From assembly GCF_030676955.1 (NCBI RefSeq), contig NZ_JAUUUU010000002.1, positions 310,001 to 374,000 on the forward strand: a stretch of 64,000 nt of DNA, in the 5' to 3' direction. Positions 14,577-23,890 of the stretch are shown here, piece by piece (position 1 is the stretch's first letter; every line of letters starts with the position of its first letter). The notes beneath the pieces were generated by a model, which saw only the letters and a list, made by a program, of their open reading frames with translations, ran no database searches and was not told the DNA's origin. The position numbers were made by a program, and so were the translations under genes. This DNA is from Porticoccus litoralis. Its GTDB lineage: Bacteria > Pseudomonadota > Gammaproteobacteria > Pseudomonadales > Porticoccaceae.

Positions 14577-17300
14577 ATGCCAAAACATAAACCTAACCTT
14601 CCCGAGGGTTCGCCCTTAACCACTGCCGCGGTCAAACAACACTATACCCGCCCGCCGTCGTTTACCGATTTGCTGCCCTGGATGGAATACATTCCCGAGA
14701 GTAGAGCTTTTCTGTTAGAGGATGGGGTCAGCCTCGGCGCGCTGTTCGAGGTGCAGCCGGTCGGTTGTGAGGCAAGGACGCCAGCCTTTATGACGCAGCT
14801 GCGTGACGCCATTCAAACGGCAATCAACGAGGCCATTCCCGAGCGCGACGATGCGCCTTGGGTATTGCAGATCTATGTGCAGGACGAGCCCAGGCTAACC
14901 CAATTCAATGAGTCGTTGGCCCGTTATCCGTCGCCGGCGGTTCGTGCTTCGGATTACTCTCAACATTACCAGTCGGTGATGTCGAAGCACCTGCAAGCGA
15001 TTTCCCGACCGGGTGGGTTGTTTGACGATACCACCGTCACCGGTTCGCGTTGGCAGGGGCAGCAACGGCGGATCCGCGTCGTGCTCTACCGCCGTTTGAA
15101 AAACAACGGTAAAGCGCCACCCGCTGTTGAAGTAGAGGAGGCGCTCAATGATGTGGCCACCAAATGGATCGCTTCACTGGCCTCTGCCGGAATCAACGCC
15201 CAACGGGCCAATGGTCAGGCGTTTTATCAGTGGTTGCTGAGCTGGTTCAACCCCAATCCACCGCTGGCAGAAGGTAATCCGGAAGCACTGATGCAGTTGG
15301 CACCCTACCCGGGTGATGACCACTTACCCTTCGGCTATGACTTTGCCGAGCAGCTGACCCTGTCGATGCCACACTCCGACGAGGCAACCTCGAGCTGGAT
15401 TTTCGATAAACTGCCGCATACCGTCGTGACCGTACAAAGCTTGCGGCGGGCCCCGGACATCGGGCACTTCACGGCGGAGCGTCAGGCGGGGGATCAGGTG
15501 TATTCCCTGTTCGATCGCCTGCCTGAGCACACCATCATGGCGATAACACTCACGCTCAAACCGCAAGACACTACCCGCAATCACATTGCCCAGATCAAGC
15601 GCGCAGCGGTGGGTGATTCCGCAGAGGCATCCATCACCCGGGAAGATGCGGAACAAGTGGAGCGGGAAATGGCGCAGGGCAACAAGCTGTATCCCGTGAG
15701 CATGGCCTTCTATGTGCGCGGAGATAATCAAAAGGCGCTACGGAACAATTTGAATCGTCTCCACGCGCTGCTTTTGCCCAATGGTCTGCAGCCCATTGCC
15801 CAGGAAGCTGACCTGCTGTCGCTCGACAGTTACATCCGTAACCTGCCCATGGCCTACGACGCCGACCTGGACAAATCCCGCCGTCGCTCGCGGCTGATCT
15901 TCTCTCGCCACATTGCCAATTTACTGCCGTTCTACGGCCGTTCCCGTGGCACCGGTCATCCTGGCCTGGTGTTTTACAACCGGGGTGCCGAACCGCTGGT
16001 TTTCGACCCGTTGCACCGGGATGACCGTAAGAAGAACGCCCACATGCTGATCCTCGGGCCGACGGGCGCTGGCAAGTCGGCACTGTTGGTGTATCTGCTG
16101 CAGCAGATGATGGCACGGCATCGGCCACGGTTTTTTATTATCGAGGCCGGGGCTTCGTTTTCGTTGCTGGGGCAGCATTTTGCACACCACGGTCTGTCAG
16201 TGAACCAGATCACCCTGAACCCCAATGTCGATGTCAGCCTGCCGCCCTTTGCCGATGCGCTTCGACTGCTGGATCGGCGTCACGCGTTTAATCCACTCGA
16301 TGTCGATGTATCCACAATGGAGGAGACGTTAGACGAAGATGATGAGATCGAGGAGGAAGGGGGCGGGCGCGATATTCTCGGCGAAATGGAGATTGCTGCA
16401 CGGATTATGATCACCGGCGGCGATGAGCGCGAAGACGCGCGATTGACCCGGGCCGACCGACTGCTGATCCGCAATGCCATCTTCCTTGCCGCAAAAACGG
16501 TGAAAGAGACCCGTCGTACCCAAGTGATTACCCAGGATGTGGTCAACGCCTTCCAGACCATCGCCACCAACAGGGAATTGCCCGAACACCGGCGTAATCG
16601 AGCCCTGGAAATGGGGGATGGTATGGCGCTGTTCTGTTCGGGCCTGGCGGGCCACTTCTTCAACCGTCCGGGCCAGTCCTGGCCGGAGGCTGATGTCACC
16701 ATCCTCGAAATGGGCATGTTGGCCAGAGAGGGCTACGAGGATCAGCTCACCGTTGCCTACCTGTCCATGATGAGCCATATCAACGACCTGGTGGAACGCC
16801 ATCAACACGATGATCGGCCCACGCTGGTGGTGACTGACGAAGGCCATATCATTACCACCAATCCTTTGCTGGCGCGCTACGTGGTCAAGATCACCAAGAT
16901 GTGGCGCAAGCTCGGTGCCTGGTTCTGGATCGCCACCCAGAATTTGGAAGACTTTCCGGACGCCAGCCGCAAAATGCTCAATATGATGGAGTGGTGGCTG
17001 TGCCTGGTCATGCCGAAAGAGGAGGTGGAGCAGATCGCCCGCTTCAAGGATCTCAATGACGAGCAGCGCAACCTGCTGTTGTCTGCCCGCAAGGAGCCGG
17101 GAAAATACGTGGAAGGAGTCGTCCTGGCCGACAAGGTCGAAGCGCTGTTCCGCAACGTGCCGCCAGCCTTATCGCTCGCCCTGGCCATGACCGAAAAGCA
17201 TGAGAAGGCTGAACGTGCAGCGATTATGCGTGAGAAGAACTGCTCGGAGCTGGAGGCGGTTTACGAGATCGCCAAGCGTATCGAACAGTCTCGTGCGTAG
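14577..17300 (+). CDS. Conjugative transfer ATPase, TIGR03744/PFL_4706 family (VirB4/TraC-like)
   Basis: This cytoplasmic ATPase of 907 residues drives assembly and function of the mating apparatus. ATG 14577 has AGGA eight bases upstream; a TTG at 14574 is directly adjacent. The N-terminal half is the VirB4-type domain. Walker A 'GPTGAGKSALLVY' lies at about residues 493-505 and Walker B 'TLVVTDEGHIIT' near 750. An acidic insertion ('ETLDEDDEIEEEGG') sits between them near residue 585. 'FWIATQNLEDFPDASRKML' is the conserved glutamine motif. Length is normal. It ends 14 bases from the oppositely oriented NERD gene. Confidence 0.95.
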   Translation: MPKHKPNLPEGSPLTTAAVKQHYTRPPSFTDLLPWMEYIPESRAFLLEDGVSLGALFEVQPVGCEARTPAFMTQLRDAIQTAINEAIPERDDAPWVLQIYVQDEPRLTQFNESLARYPSPAVRASDYSQHYQSVMSKHLQAISRPGGLFDDTTVTGSRWQGQQRRIRVVLYRRLKNNGKAPPAVEVEEALNDVATKWIASLASAGINAQRANGQAFYQWLLSWFNPNPPLAEGNPEALMQLAPYPGDDHLPFGYDFAEQLTLSMPHSDEATSSWIFDKLPHTVVTVQSLRRAPDIGHFTAERQAGDQVYSLFDRLPEHTIMAITLTLKPQDTTRNHIAQIKRAAVGDSAEASITREDAEQVEREMAQGNKLYPVSMAFYVRGDNQKALRNNLNRLHALLLPNGLQPIAQEADLLSLDSYIRNLPMAYDADLDKSRRRSRLIFSRHIANLLPFYGRSRGTGHPGLVFYNRGAEPLVFDPLHRDDRKKNAHMLILGPTGAGKSALLVYLLQQMMARHRPRFFIIEAGASFSLLGQHFAHHGLSVNQITLNPNVDVSLPPFADALRLLDRRHAFNPLDVDVSTMEETLDEDDEIEEEGGGRDILGEMEIAARIMITGGDEREDARLTRADRLLIRNAIFLAAKTVKETRRTQVITQDVVNAFQTIATNRELPEHRRNRALEMGDGMALFCSGLAGHFFNRPGQSWPEADVTILEMGMLAREGYEDQLTVAYLSMMSHINDLVERHQHDDRPTLVVTDEGHIITTNPLLARYVVKITKMWRKLGAWFWIATQNLEDFPDASRKMLNMMEWWLCLVMPKEEVEQIARFKDLNDEQRNLLLSARKEPGKYVEGVVLADKVEALFRNVPPALSLALAMTEKHEKAERAAIMREKNCSELEAVYEIAKRIEQSRA

Positions 17301-17314
17301 CAGTTTTACTGATA

Positions 17315-18142
17315 TCAGGGGTGTTTCACGACTCCACGGCAGGCCGGATAGGTTGCGCATCCCCAAAATTGATTGCCCGCGTTTTGTCCCTTTCTGGCCG
17401 TTCTTAGTACCATCGTAGCGCCACACTTTGGGCACTGTTTTCGACTTTGGGGCGTCGTTGACGCTGTGACTGGAGGCATGACTGCGGGGGCGGCTGGCGG
17501 TGAGGGAGTCTTCTTCTGGCGCAGATGATTGACGTGCTGTCGGTTGGTGGTAAACCCCCGCTGTAATCTCAGCTGTTCGATGTGTGCCGTCACGGTCTCC
17601 ACGTCGGCCTGACTGAGCATCACTTCCCGCCGCGCCTTGATATACCGTATATACCCACCGGCATAAACCACATTGGCCGGTATCTCCGTCTTGAACGTCG
17701 AATCACCGACAAACACCACCAGCGAGTGAATCGCGGAAGCGGGAATATCCAGCAAAGCTTCCAGCACTTTGACGTGCTTATAGTTCTGGTGCAGTGGATT
17801 TTGAAACTTGTTGGTGTGCTTATAGATCTTCTGCGTCCAGGTTTTCTGGTTGGCCGAGCCGAATATCCAGCCCTTCATATTTTTGGTTTCAATTACGAAC
17901 ACGCAGTAGCGCGACACAATGATGTGGTCGATCTGTGTGGTGCCATCATCGGTTTGTAATGTCACATCCTTGATCAGGTGGTATTCGTCCTTGGGGAGAA
18001 ACAGTCGTGCGGCCGTGTTCACCAGAAACTCACCGGTAATGCCTTTGAACCAGGGGGATTTGAGAACACCTGCCAGAATAGCGAGAGGTATGAGGTACCA
18101 CAGCGCGCCGTAGACCTGTTGGATGATGGGGCTGAAATCCAT
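17315..18142 (-). CDS. NERD-domain protein with C-terminal zinc finger
   Basis: The protein has 275 residues and runs against the transfer operon. One N-terminal membrane helix ('GALWYLIPLAILAGVL') is followed by the NERD nuclease-related domain: 'GEFLVNTAARLFL' (Glu), 'QIDHIIVSRYCVFVIETKN' (Asp and the E-x-K pair) and 'SLVVFVGDSTFK'. A Pro/Ala linker leads to a C4 topoisomerase-type zinc finger ('CPKCGATMVLR' and 'GCATYPACRG'). NERD proteins are predicted nucleases found near mobile DNA and defence loci. It separates the transfer ATPase from the TIGR03757 gene and is convergent with the former, so it is an insertion with its own expression. Its substrate is unknown. Confidence 0.88.
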   Translation of the reverse strand: MDFSPIIQQVYGALWYLIPLAILAGVLKSPWFKGITGEFLVNTAARLFLPKDEYHLIKDVTLQTDDGTTQIDHIIVSRYCVFVIETKNMKGWIFGSANQKTWTQKIYKHTNKFQNPLHQNYKHVKVLEALLDIPASAIHSLVVFVGDSTFKTEIPANVVYAGGYIRYIKARREVMLSQADVETVTAHIEQLRLQRGFTTNRQHVNHLRQKKTPSPPAAPAVMPPVTASTTPQSRKQCPKCGATMVLRTARKGQNAGNQFWGCATYPACRGVVKHP

Positions 18143-18262
18143 TCCTGTATTTCTTCCGTTATGAGTGTCCCGCCATTATAGGAATGTCGCTTCCGGTCGG
18201 CCAGAAACATCAACCCTTCGTGTCTCGATTTTCCGTTTATCCACCACAGTCAATCCTTCAGC

Positions 18263-18742
18263 ATGAATGCTTCGTCAAAGGTATGTGGATCTGGATGGCC
18301 GCCAGTGAATAGTGCAAGAGCTCATCTCATTCTTTCGATCGGTCTAACAGGGATGCTCTGTGAGCCGGTTTTGGCTGACGCAGTATCAAGTTCGATCGAG
18401 GTATTTACCGATTCAATGAACCCTGTTGTGAATAATGTGGACGGTATAACGGTGTACTACATAGACCGTATTGACCGACTTCAGAAAGAACTCTCCAAAG
18501 ACTTGCCAGCGAATCCCGAAGCCGCAAAACAGGCTGCCATTCGTCGATTTCAGGGTATGGATAATAAACTCAGCCATGAACTGGAAAACGCCGCTAACGG
18601 TTTGGTGCAGGCGATGCAGTACGGCATTGATCGCTACCCGGCTATTGTCTTCGATGGCAATGCGGTGGTTTACGGTATCACCGATGTTCGAGCGGCAACC
18701 CAACGGTATCGGCAGTGGCAGGCCGGGGAGGCTCAACCATGA
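18263..18742 (+). CDS. TIGR03757 family ICE protein
   Basis: The protein has 159 residues. A hydrophobic signal-like stretch ('LILSIGLTGMLCEPVLAD') is followed by 'SIEVFTDSMNPVVNNVDGIT', 'YYIDRIDRLQKELSKDLP' and the C-terminal 'YPAIVFDGNAVVYGITDVRA'. This is the signature of the PFL_4709-like TrbC/thioredoxin-fold family: an integration of a strand pattern for an envelope redox or scaffold protein, without a CxxC here. It belongs to the block 03757-03756-03755 that ends the mating-pair genes. The start has no strong ribosome site. It overlaps the next gene by four bases. Confidence 0.88.
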   Translation: MNASSKVCGSGWPPVNSARAHLILSIGLTGMLCEPVLADAVSSSIEVFTDSMNPVVNNVDGITVYYIDRIDRLQKELSKDLPANPEAAKQAAIRRFQGMDNKLSHELENAANGLVQAMQYGIDRYPAIVFDGNAVVYGITDVRAATQRYRQWQAGEAQP

Positions 18743-19764
18743 TGCGCGCTATCCGCCGCTGTGGATTCATCCTGCTGATGTGGGCGCCCCTCATGAGCCA
18801 TGCTGGAACCATCTCTACCACGGAAATCGTTTCCCAAACCACGAGTGCCGCACTCAGCTGTATGCGCTGGATGCCAGTGGGGATGTGCTTTTGGCTGCGC
18901 TGTTCCATTTACGAATGCGATGTCGAGACCTCAATCAAAGTTGGTCATTACCAGCCGGATGCGGTGGTGAGCAGCTACAACGAACTCGGTAGCAATCCCT
19001 GGACAGAGATCCGCAGTATTCTTGGGGCTGCCCAACGTTCCGCCGCGACAGGACTGCTCGGCAGCTTGTTGGCCGTGCCCATCGAGAGCGCCGGGAATCG
19101 AACGGAAGGTGGGCAGGGCAACAAGGATCACCGCAATCTGATCTTTCGGGAGACCGATGTCATCGGCCACCCTTTAGGTTCGCTGTCGGGAGTCCTCGCG
19201 GGTACCGGCTATTTGTGTGAATCGGAAACCACCTCCTTTTATCCCTATTTCATGTCGAGTTTGGATGCGCTCTCCTGGCGTATGGAAATCCCGGAGATGT
19301 TCTATCCAGCGAGTCTGATACCCGGCATGCGGGAAATCGGTAATTGGCCATTCCAAACCTGGGGTGGTGTCTACCCCAGAACAGGCTGGACCACACAGGC
19401 AGAGGAGCCCAAGGCCGCAGCAATCAATGCTCAGCGAGCCGGAGATATCGTGACCCGGAACGGTCAGCCGCACATTTACGATCAGATCGAACCGTCTTCC
19501 AGCTCCGACCAGCGGATTTGGTCGCCGGGTCCATTGGTTGAAGACGATCCCGCCACCGGTGAGTGGCAGATGTTGTTCCCCAAAGCAGAATCAAGCTGCG
19601 CTGTTTTTGGCACCAACGATCTCGCCAGCGCCAATGGTTGGGGTGGTGGCCGCGTGGACGAGGAGGGTGATTACGCCTGGAACCTGTGGAGGCCTTATCA
19701 GTGCTGTGAAAAAGAAGGTCAGTTTTTTCTGTTCGACATCAACTGGATCAATTACCCGCCATGA
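18739..19764 (+). CDS. TIGR03756 family ICE protein (TraU-like)
   Basis: The protein has 341 residues. ATG 18739 overlaps the preceding stop and gives a signal peptide ('CGFILLMWAPLMSHAG'). The longer open frame upstream is inside the previous gene. Cys-rich segments are diagnostic: 'LSCMRWMPVGMCFWLRCS', 'YECDVETS', 'YLCESETTSFYPYFMSSLDA' in part and 'WRPYQCCEKEG'. Periplasmic TraU-type proteins stabilise mating pairs and depend on disulfide bonds, which fits the thioredoxin-like proteins in the same operon. Its stop overlaps the next ATG. Confidence 0.9.
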   Translation: MMRAIRRCGFILLMWAPLMSHAGTISTTEIVSQTTSAALSCMRWMPVGMCFWLRCSIYECDVETSIKVGHYQPDAVVSSYNELGSNPWTEIRSILGAAQRSAATGLLGSLLAVPIESAGNRTEGGQGNKDHRNLIFRETDVIGHPLGSLSGVLAGTGYLCESETTSFYPYFMSSLDALSWRMEIPEMFYPASLIPGMREIGNWPFQTWGGVYPRTGWTTQAEEPKAAAINAQRAGDIVTRNGQPHIYDQIEPSSSSDQRIWSPGPLVEDDPATGEWQMLFPKAESSCAVFGTNDLASANGWGGGRVDEEGDYAWNLWRPYQCCEKEGQFFLFDINWINYPP

Positions 19765-21101
19765 TCAAATACAACCCTATTCACTGTCTGGTGATCGCTT
19801 TGGCGGTCGCCATTGGCCCCGGCAGCTATGCCGCTCAGGCGCCCACGGAAGATGGGCTGTGGTATTACGAGATCGGTGGCGCCGAACCGGTCTCGGTACC
19901 GGCCAATCCTGCCGTGGTCTCCACGACGTTGGGTGGCTCTGCGCAACTGGGACTCGGCTACAGCTGCGGCAAGTTCGATCCGGTGGCGGCGGTCACCAAT
20001 ACCTTGAACGACATCGGTTCCGGTGTTGACAACATGATGAACGCCATGACGGCTGCGGCCACCAGCGCCATAGCGTCGTTACCGGCGCTCATTCTGCAAC
20101 GAGCCAACCCCGGCCTGTACGATCTCTTCCAGAATGCCCTGATCAAGGCCGAAGAAACCATGCAGCTGGCGACCAAGTCCTGCGAGCAGATGGAGGCGGA
20201 GATTGCCCAGGGCAAGAACCCCTACGCCGATCTGATCACCCTATCCAAGGGTAACGACTGGAAGGTGCAAATGGGTATTGGCGGCAATGATGCCGTCACC
20301 GCCAAAGGCACGGTGGAATCCTCTAACGGCGATAACGGTGTGCCCTGGATCGGTGGGCAGGCCGGAGGAGCCGGCCAGCCAGTGCTGGAGTTCACCGGCG
20401 ATATCGTCGAGGCCGGATACAACATCAATATGAATCGCGCCGTGACCGACACCAGTCCGGTACCGGCCGCATCGGCCACCCGTCTGTCGAAAATCTGGGG
20501 GTCGCCCGGCGAAGCCCGGGACTGGACCGTGGATGTGGTGGGCGAGAATATCGTCACTACCTGCGATACCTGCCGCAAGGACAGCATTCCCGGTACGGGC
20601 CTGCTGCCGAAGCTCTATCAGGAGTCCGCTACCGTCACCACCGAGATCCAGAACCTGGTCAGTGGCGCGACACCACTCACTCTGACTAACCTGGAGCAGA
20701 TCACCGCACCCGGCGTGGCCATCACCCGCCAGGTGATCGAAGCGATCCGCGAGATGCCGGCCTCAGAGCAGAGCCTGATCATGGGCCGCCTGGTCTCCGA
20801 GATCAGCACCGCGCGCACGGTTGAGAAGGCACTGTACGCCCGACGTCTGCTGCTATCGGGGCGACAGGTGCCCGAAGTCTATGCCACTGAAGTCGCCCGC
20901 GAACATGCGGACAACTCCATCGCCGAGCTCGATAAAGAAATCGAAAACCTGCTGTTTGAAACCCGTGTACGCAAGGAAGTGGTCTCCGACACCGTTGCCA
21001 CATTACTGGAGCGAGCGGCTGCCAAACGGCAGAGTTCACTTACCGTGCCAGAAGTGCAGACCCTGGATCCCAATCCGTTGCGAGGTGGGCGTGTTCAATA
21101 A
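19761..21101 (+). CDS. TIGR03755 family ICE protein (TraH-like)
   Basis: The protein has 446 residues with a signal peptide ('VIALAVAIGPGSYAAQ'). 'GLWYYEIGGAEPVSVPAN' and 'LGLGYSCGKFDPVAAVTN' open the mature protein, and 'LYDLFQNALIKAEETMQLATKSCEQM' follows in pieces. The C-terminal third is helical and charged, with coiled-coil tendency ('NSIAELDKEIENLLFETR'). The family (PFL_4711-like) is the mating-pair stabilisation protein of this ICE class, comparable with TraH. The ATG overlaps the previous stop, and the 3' end overlaps the following gene by 11 bases. Confidence 0.9.
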   Translation: MIKYNPIHCLVIALAVAIGPGSYAAQAPTEDGLWYYEIGGAEPVSVPANPAVVSTTLGGSAQLGLGYSCGKFDPVAAVTNTLNDIGSGVDNMMNAMTAAATSAIASLPALILQRANPGLYDLFQNALIKAEETMQLATKSCEQMEAEIAQGKNPYADLITLSKGNDWKVQMGIGGNDAVTAKGTVESSNGDNGVPWIGGQAGGAGQPVLEFTGDIVEAGYNINMNRAVTDTSPVPAASATRLSKIWGSPGEARDWTVDVVGENIVTTCDTCRKDSIPGTGLLPKLYQESATVTTEIQNLVSGATPLTLTNLEQITAPGVAITRQVIEAIREMPASEQSLIMGRLVSEISTARTVEKALYARRLLLSGRQVPEVYATEVAREHADNSIAELDKEIENLLFETRVRKEVVSDTVATLLERAAAKRQSSLTVPEVQTLDPNPLRGGRVQ

Positions 21102-21459
21102 CATCCGATCAAGGCGAAAAAGCTTTCTGCTATTCACCACCATGGCCGTGTTGCTGACAGCGCTGGTGGGGTATCTCCTGATGCATCGATTACAAACGAA
21201 TTCCGTGCAATCCGTCCAACAAAGCATCGACGCCTGGCGGACGACGTTGACAGCAATACGCTGGGCAGTGATCGCCGTCGTTGCCCTTGGCTGGAAACAT
21301 CTGGTTGCCTGGCTGGCTGATGCGACAATCCTGAGCCGGGCCAAAGCAACCAGACTAACAGGAGTACACTGGCGCGCCGTCACCTGGTTGGTTTTGCTCG
21401 AATTGGTGTTAGGGCAGGGTGTATTGGTCAATGCCATTGGCTTGATGGTTAGAGCTTGA
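21091..21459 (+). CDS. ICE inner-membrane protein between TIGR03755 and traG
   Basis: The protein has 122 residues. The GTG at 21091, preceded by GAGGTG, is inside the 3' end of the TIGR03755 gene; the frame upstream is only a shadow. Three hydrophobic segments are seen: 'FLLFTTMAVLLTALVGYLLM', 'TAIRWAVIAVVALGWKHLVAW' in part and 'WLVLLELVLGQGVLVNAIGL'. I recognise no domain. Position and coupling show that it belongs to the transfer operon; proteins of this size are commonly encoded just before TraG in PFGI-1-like ICEs. The next gene starts 16 bases downstream. Confidence 0.75.
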   Translation: MFNNIRSRRKSFLLFTTMAVLLTALVGYLLMHRLQTNSVQSVQQSIDAWRTTLTAIRWAVIAVVALGWKHLVAWLADATILSRAKATRLTGVHWRAVTWLVLLELVLGQGVLVNAIGLMVRA

Positions 21460-21475
21460 TCGTTGGAGCAGGGCA

Positions 21476-23044
21476 ATGAGTGTCGATAGCTATCTGGAGC
21501 TCTTTACTTCCCTTTTTGGCTGGACCTTCTACGGCATTCTGTGGGACGTGCTGGTCAGTACCGGTATCGTCTATCTCCCGTTTCTGGGCATCCTGATCGA
21601 CAACTGGCGCGAACCGGCGCAGGGCGGTGAGGTTGGCCATGCCAGCGGCCTCTCTCTGCGGCGAATGGAGATCGAGCTGTTCATTGCGCTGTTGGTAGTC
21701 GTGCTGGCCGGGCAACCCGCTGCCCTCACGCCACTCAATGCCGGTACCTTGTCCTACTCGCCGCCGCCAACCTTGCTGAATTCAACGCCAACAACCGCGA
21801 CTGTCGCGGCCCCACAGAGCACCTATGGCACGACCGGCTTCACGGGTTCTGCCGCAACCGTCAATGTTCCCGTCTGGTGGTACGGCGTGATCGCCCTCAG
21901 CTCCGGCCTGAATCATGCCATTGTCGAAGGCCTGCCAACCGTGGCAGATATGCGCACCTTCGAGCAACAAGCACACCTGGCCACCATTGCCGATCCGCGA
22001 CTCCGGCAGGAGGTGAGTGATTTCTTCAGCCAGTGCTATATTCCGGCCCGTTCCAAATACCAGACTGAACGACCAAACACAGCGGCCATCAATGGCATTA
22101 TCACCACCTATGGCGCCGATGACCCCGACTGGATGGGCTCACACGTCTATCGGGATACCGCCGGCTATTACGATACTCTGCGCCCGGCCAACCAAATCAC
22201 CGATTGGGCTTACAACGCGGCCAGGGATACGGAATACGATCCGACGACTCCGCCAGCCTGGGGCAAACCCTACTGCAAACAGTGGTGGGAAGATGGGGCC
22301 ATCGGCTTGCGGGAGAAACTGATCAATGAGGCAGATGCCACATCGGCCGGCTTCTCCGGTCTGGTGGTCGCTATCGCGCCGGCACTGGCCAGCGAGCAGC
22401 AAAACGACGCCGTCGCCAAAACGGTTCTCACCAATGCGCCCCCCTCCTGGTCGAGCAATGAACTGATCGCCAATAATGCATCTGGGGCAGGATTGGTCAA
22501 CACCGCTGGATCCATCGTCAAAGGCGGCCTGGCGACCGGTGGTGTAGTCACCGCATCGGCCCTGTTTTCCGTCACCATGACCGCCGTGTTGCAGTCATTG
22601 CCCATGGTCCAGGCCATTATGCTGCTGGGCATCTATGCCCTGCTGCCACTGGTGGTGGTTTTGTCCCGCTACTCCATTGCCATGATGGTGGTCGGTGGCA
22701 TGGCCATCTTCACCATCAAGTTCTGGACAGTGCTCTGGTATCTGGCCATGTGGGTGGATCAGAACCTGATTCTGTCCATGTACCCTGACGTCAATGTCTT
22801 CCTGCAGATCTTCGCCAACCCTGGCGAACATGACGCCAAGCGCATGCTGTTGAATATGATCACAACCAGTCTCTATCTGGGATTGCCGCTGCTGTGGAGT
22901 GGGATGATGGCGTGGGCGGGGGTGAATATAGGGCGCTCTATCACTGCAGCTACTTCCCCGCTCGCAAGGCCTGCTGATGATGCAGGAAGGCAGGGCGGCA
23001 GTTTGGGTAAAATGGCCGTCTCAAAAGGGATGAAGAAGAAATAG
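21476..23044 (+). CDS. traG: TraG N-terminal-domain conjugal transfer protein
   Basis: This inner-membrane protein of 522 residues carries the TraG-N domain, used in pilus assembly and mating-pair stabilisation. Hydrophobic segments occur near residues 15-45 ('LLVVVLAG' later at 69-80) and in a C-terminal cluster ('AIMLLGIYALLPLVVVLS', 'MAIFTIKFWTVLWYLAMWVD', 'LYLGLPLLWSGMMAWAGVNI'). The periplasmic part has 'SQCYIPARSKY' and 'YCKQWWEDGAIGLREKL', both typical of the family. F-type TraG is about 900 residues; the shorter form is normal for this ICE class. It is the last recognisable gene of the transfer operon. Confidence 0.9.
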   Translation: MSVDSYLELFTSLFGWTFYGILWDVLVSTGIVYLPFLGILIDNWREPAQGGEVGHASGLSLRRMEIELFIALLVVVLAGQPAALTPLNAGTLSYSPPPTLLNSTPTTATVAAPQSTYGTTGFTGSAATVNVPVWWYGVIALSSGLNHAIVEGLPTVADMRTFEQQAHLATIADPRLRQEVSDFFSQCYIPARSKYQTERPNTAAINGIITTYGADDPDWMGSHVYRDTAGYYDTLRPANQITDWAYNAARDTEYDPTTPPAWGKPYCKQWWEDGAIGLREKLINEADATSAGFSGLVVAIAPALASEQQNDAVAKTVLTNAPPSWSSNELIANNASGAGLVNTAGSIVKGGLATGGVVTASALFSVTMTAVLQSLPMVQAIMLLGIYALLPLVVVLSRYSIAMMVVGGMAIFTIKFWTVLWYLAMWVDQNLILSMYPDVNVFLQIFANPGEHDAKRMLLNMITTSLYLGLPLLWSGMMAWAGVNIGRSITAATSPLARPADDAGRQGGSLGKMAVSKGMKKK

Positions 23045-23051
23045 GGAGCTG

Positions 23052-23261
23052 TTACAAGTCCTCCTCATACCAGCCATCTGGATCAGCTCCAGAGTCCATA
23101 CGTCCAGTACGAAAATTGTGCTCCCCAAATCGGTCTGAGCCATCTCCTAAGGGACGGTCTTCGCTTTCGTCGTCATCGGCGCTGAATAGAATGCCCACAG
23201 CGGTTACGAGCAAAGCAGCACTGGCTCTGAGGATATTGGCAATGCGGTTGACAGTATTCAT
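23052..23261 (-). CDS. Small membrane protein of unknown function after traG
   Basis: The protein has 69 residues, on the minus strand, converging on traG with seven bases between the stops. The start has GGAG seven bases upstream. One hydrophobic helix ('ILRASAALLVTAVGILFS') is followed by a strongly acidic tail ('DDDESEDRPLGDG', ending 'WYEEDL'). I do not recognise it. ICEs of this class often carry an oppositely oriented gene after traG (DUF3742), but this is too short to claim that family. Confidence 0.5.
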   Translation of the reverse strand: MNTVNRIANILRASAALLVTAVGILFSADDDESEDRPLGDGSDRFGEHNFRTGRMDSGADPDGWYEEDL

Positions 23262-23497
23262 CGGCAGACTCCACCTGCGGGTTACTCCAGCTCAGATTTA
23301 AGTATAGCGCCGTTGGACAAAAAAACTTAGCTCAGCCACTCAATCCTGACGGGGTGGGCCTCAAGTCAATATTTGCAGTTCTGGCGCTTAATGGAAGTAT
23401 CCGTTGATTGATCTATGTCAATCATCAAGGGCGTTATGTTTGAACTTTCGAGAGAATAAGGTATCTTTCCTAATGTTAATATAACCATTTGCAGATT

Positions 23498-23878
23498 ATG
23501 TGGCTTAGCAGATTCAGATTTTACATGGCGATCTTCGCGTTACTGGCTTTTACCAGCCAGTCGTTCGCTGTTGCGAAATTGCCCTGCCACAAGATGAGTC
23601 ACGAACCTGATGTTCCAGTAATGACGGGGGCAATGGATCATGGAAGCCATACCAAGGCAAACAATATCCAGATCAATAATGCCCTTACGGCTGATGCCGC
23701 TGATTGTTGCAGCCAGGATCACTGCTCTCAGTTGGATTGCATCTCTGCAAGCGTTGCGGTGGTGAGTACACTGTCGCCGTTTTCCGTTCAGTTTTCTCAA
23801 ACCCTCAATACAGCGTATTCGGTTTCCTTCCTCTCCCAGGCAGCTTCCTCGCTGTTTCGCCCCCCCATTTCCCGCTGA
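23498..23878 (+). CDS. Small Cys/His-containing exported protein ahead of the Cus operon
   Basis: The protein has 126 residues; ATG 23498 or 23525 are possible starts, both ahead of a signal peptide ('MAIFALLAFTSQSFAVA'). The mature part holds potential metal ligands ('LPCHKMSHEP', 'MDHGSHTK', 'DCCSQDHCSQLDC') and ends in 'SSLFRPPISR'. Two other proteins of this window (30778-31278 and 57155-57502) share the layout and the Phe-x-Pro-Pro tail, and two of the three precede RND efflux operons. Proteins of this kind (CzcI/CopL/DUF2946-like) are linked with metal sensing or handling in the periplasm. It stands first in the cus cluster. The family name is tentative. Confidence 0.6.
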   Translation: MWLSRFRFYMAIFALLAFTSQSFAVAKLPCHKMSHEPDVPVMTGAMDHGSHTKANNIQINNALTADAADCCSQDHCSQLDCISASVAVVSTLSPFSVQFSQTLNTAYSVSFLSQAASSLFRPPISR

Positions 23879-23890
23879 AGTAGGGTTGGT

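Noticed and set aside
20821..21090. Upstream extension of the small membrane protein before traG
   Set aside because: The extra residues lie entirely within the TIGR03755 gene in another frame; GTG 21091 with GAGGTG is a proper start.
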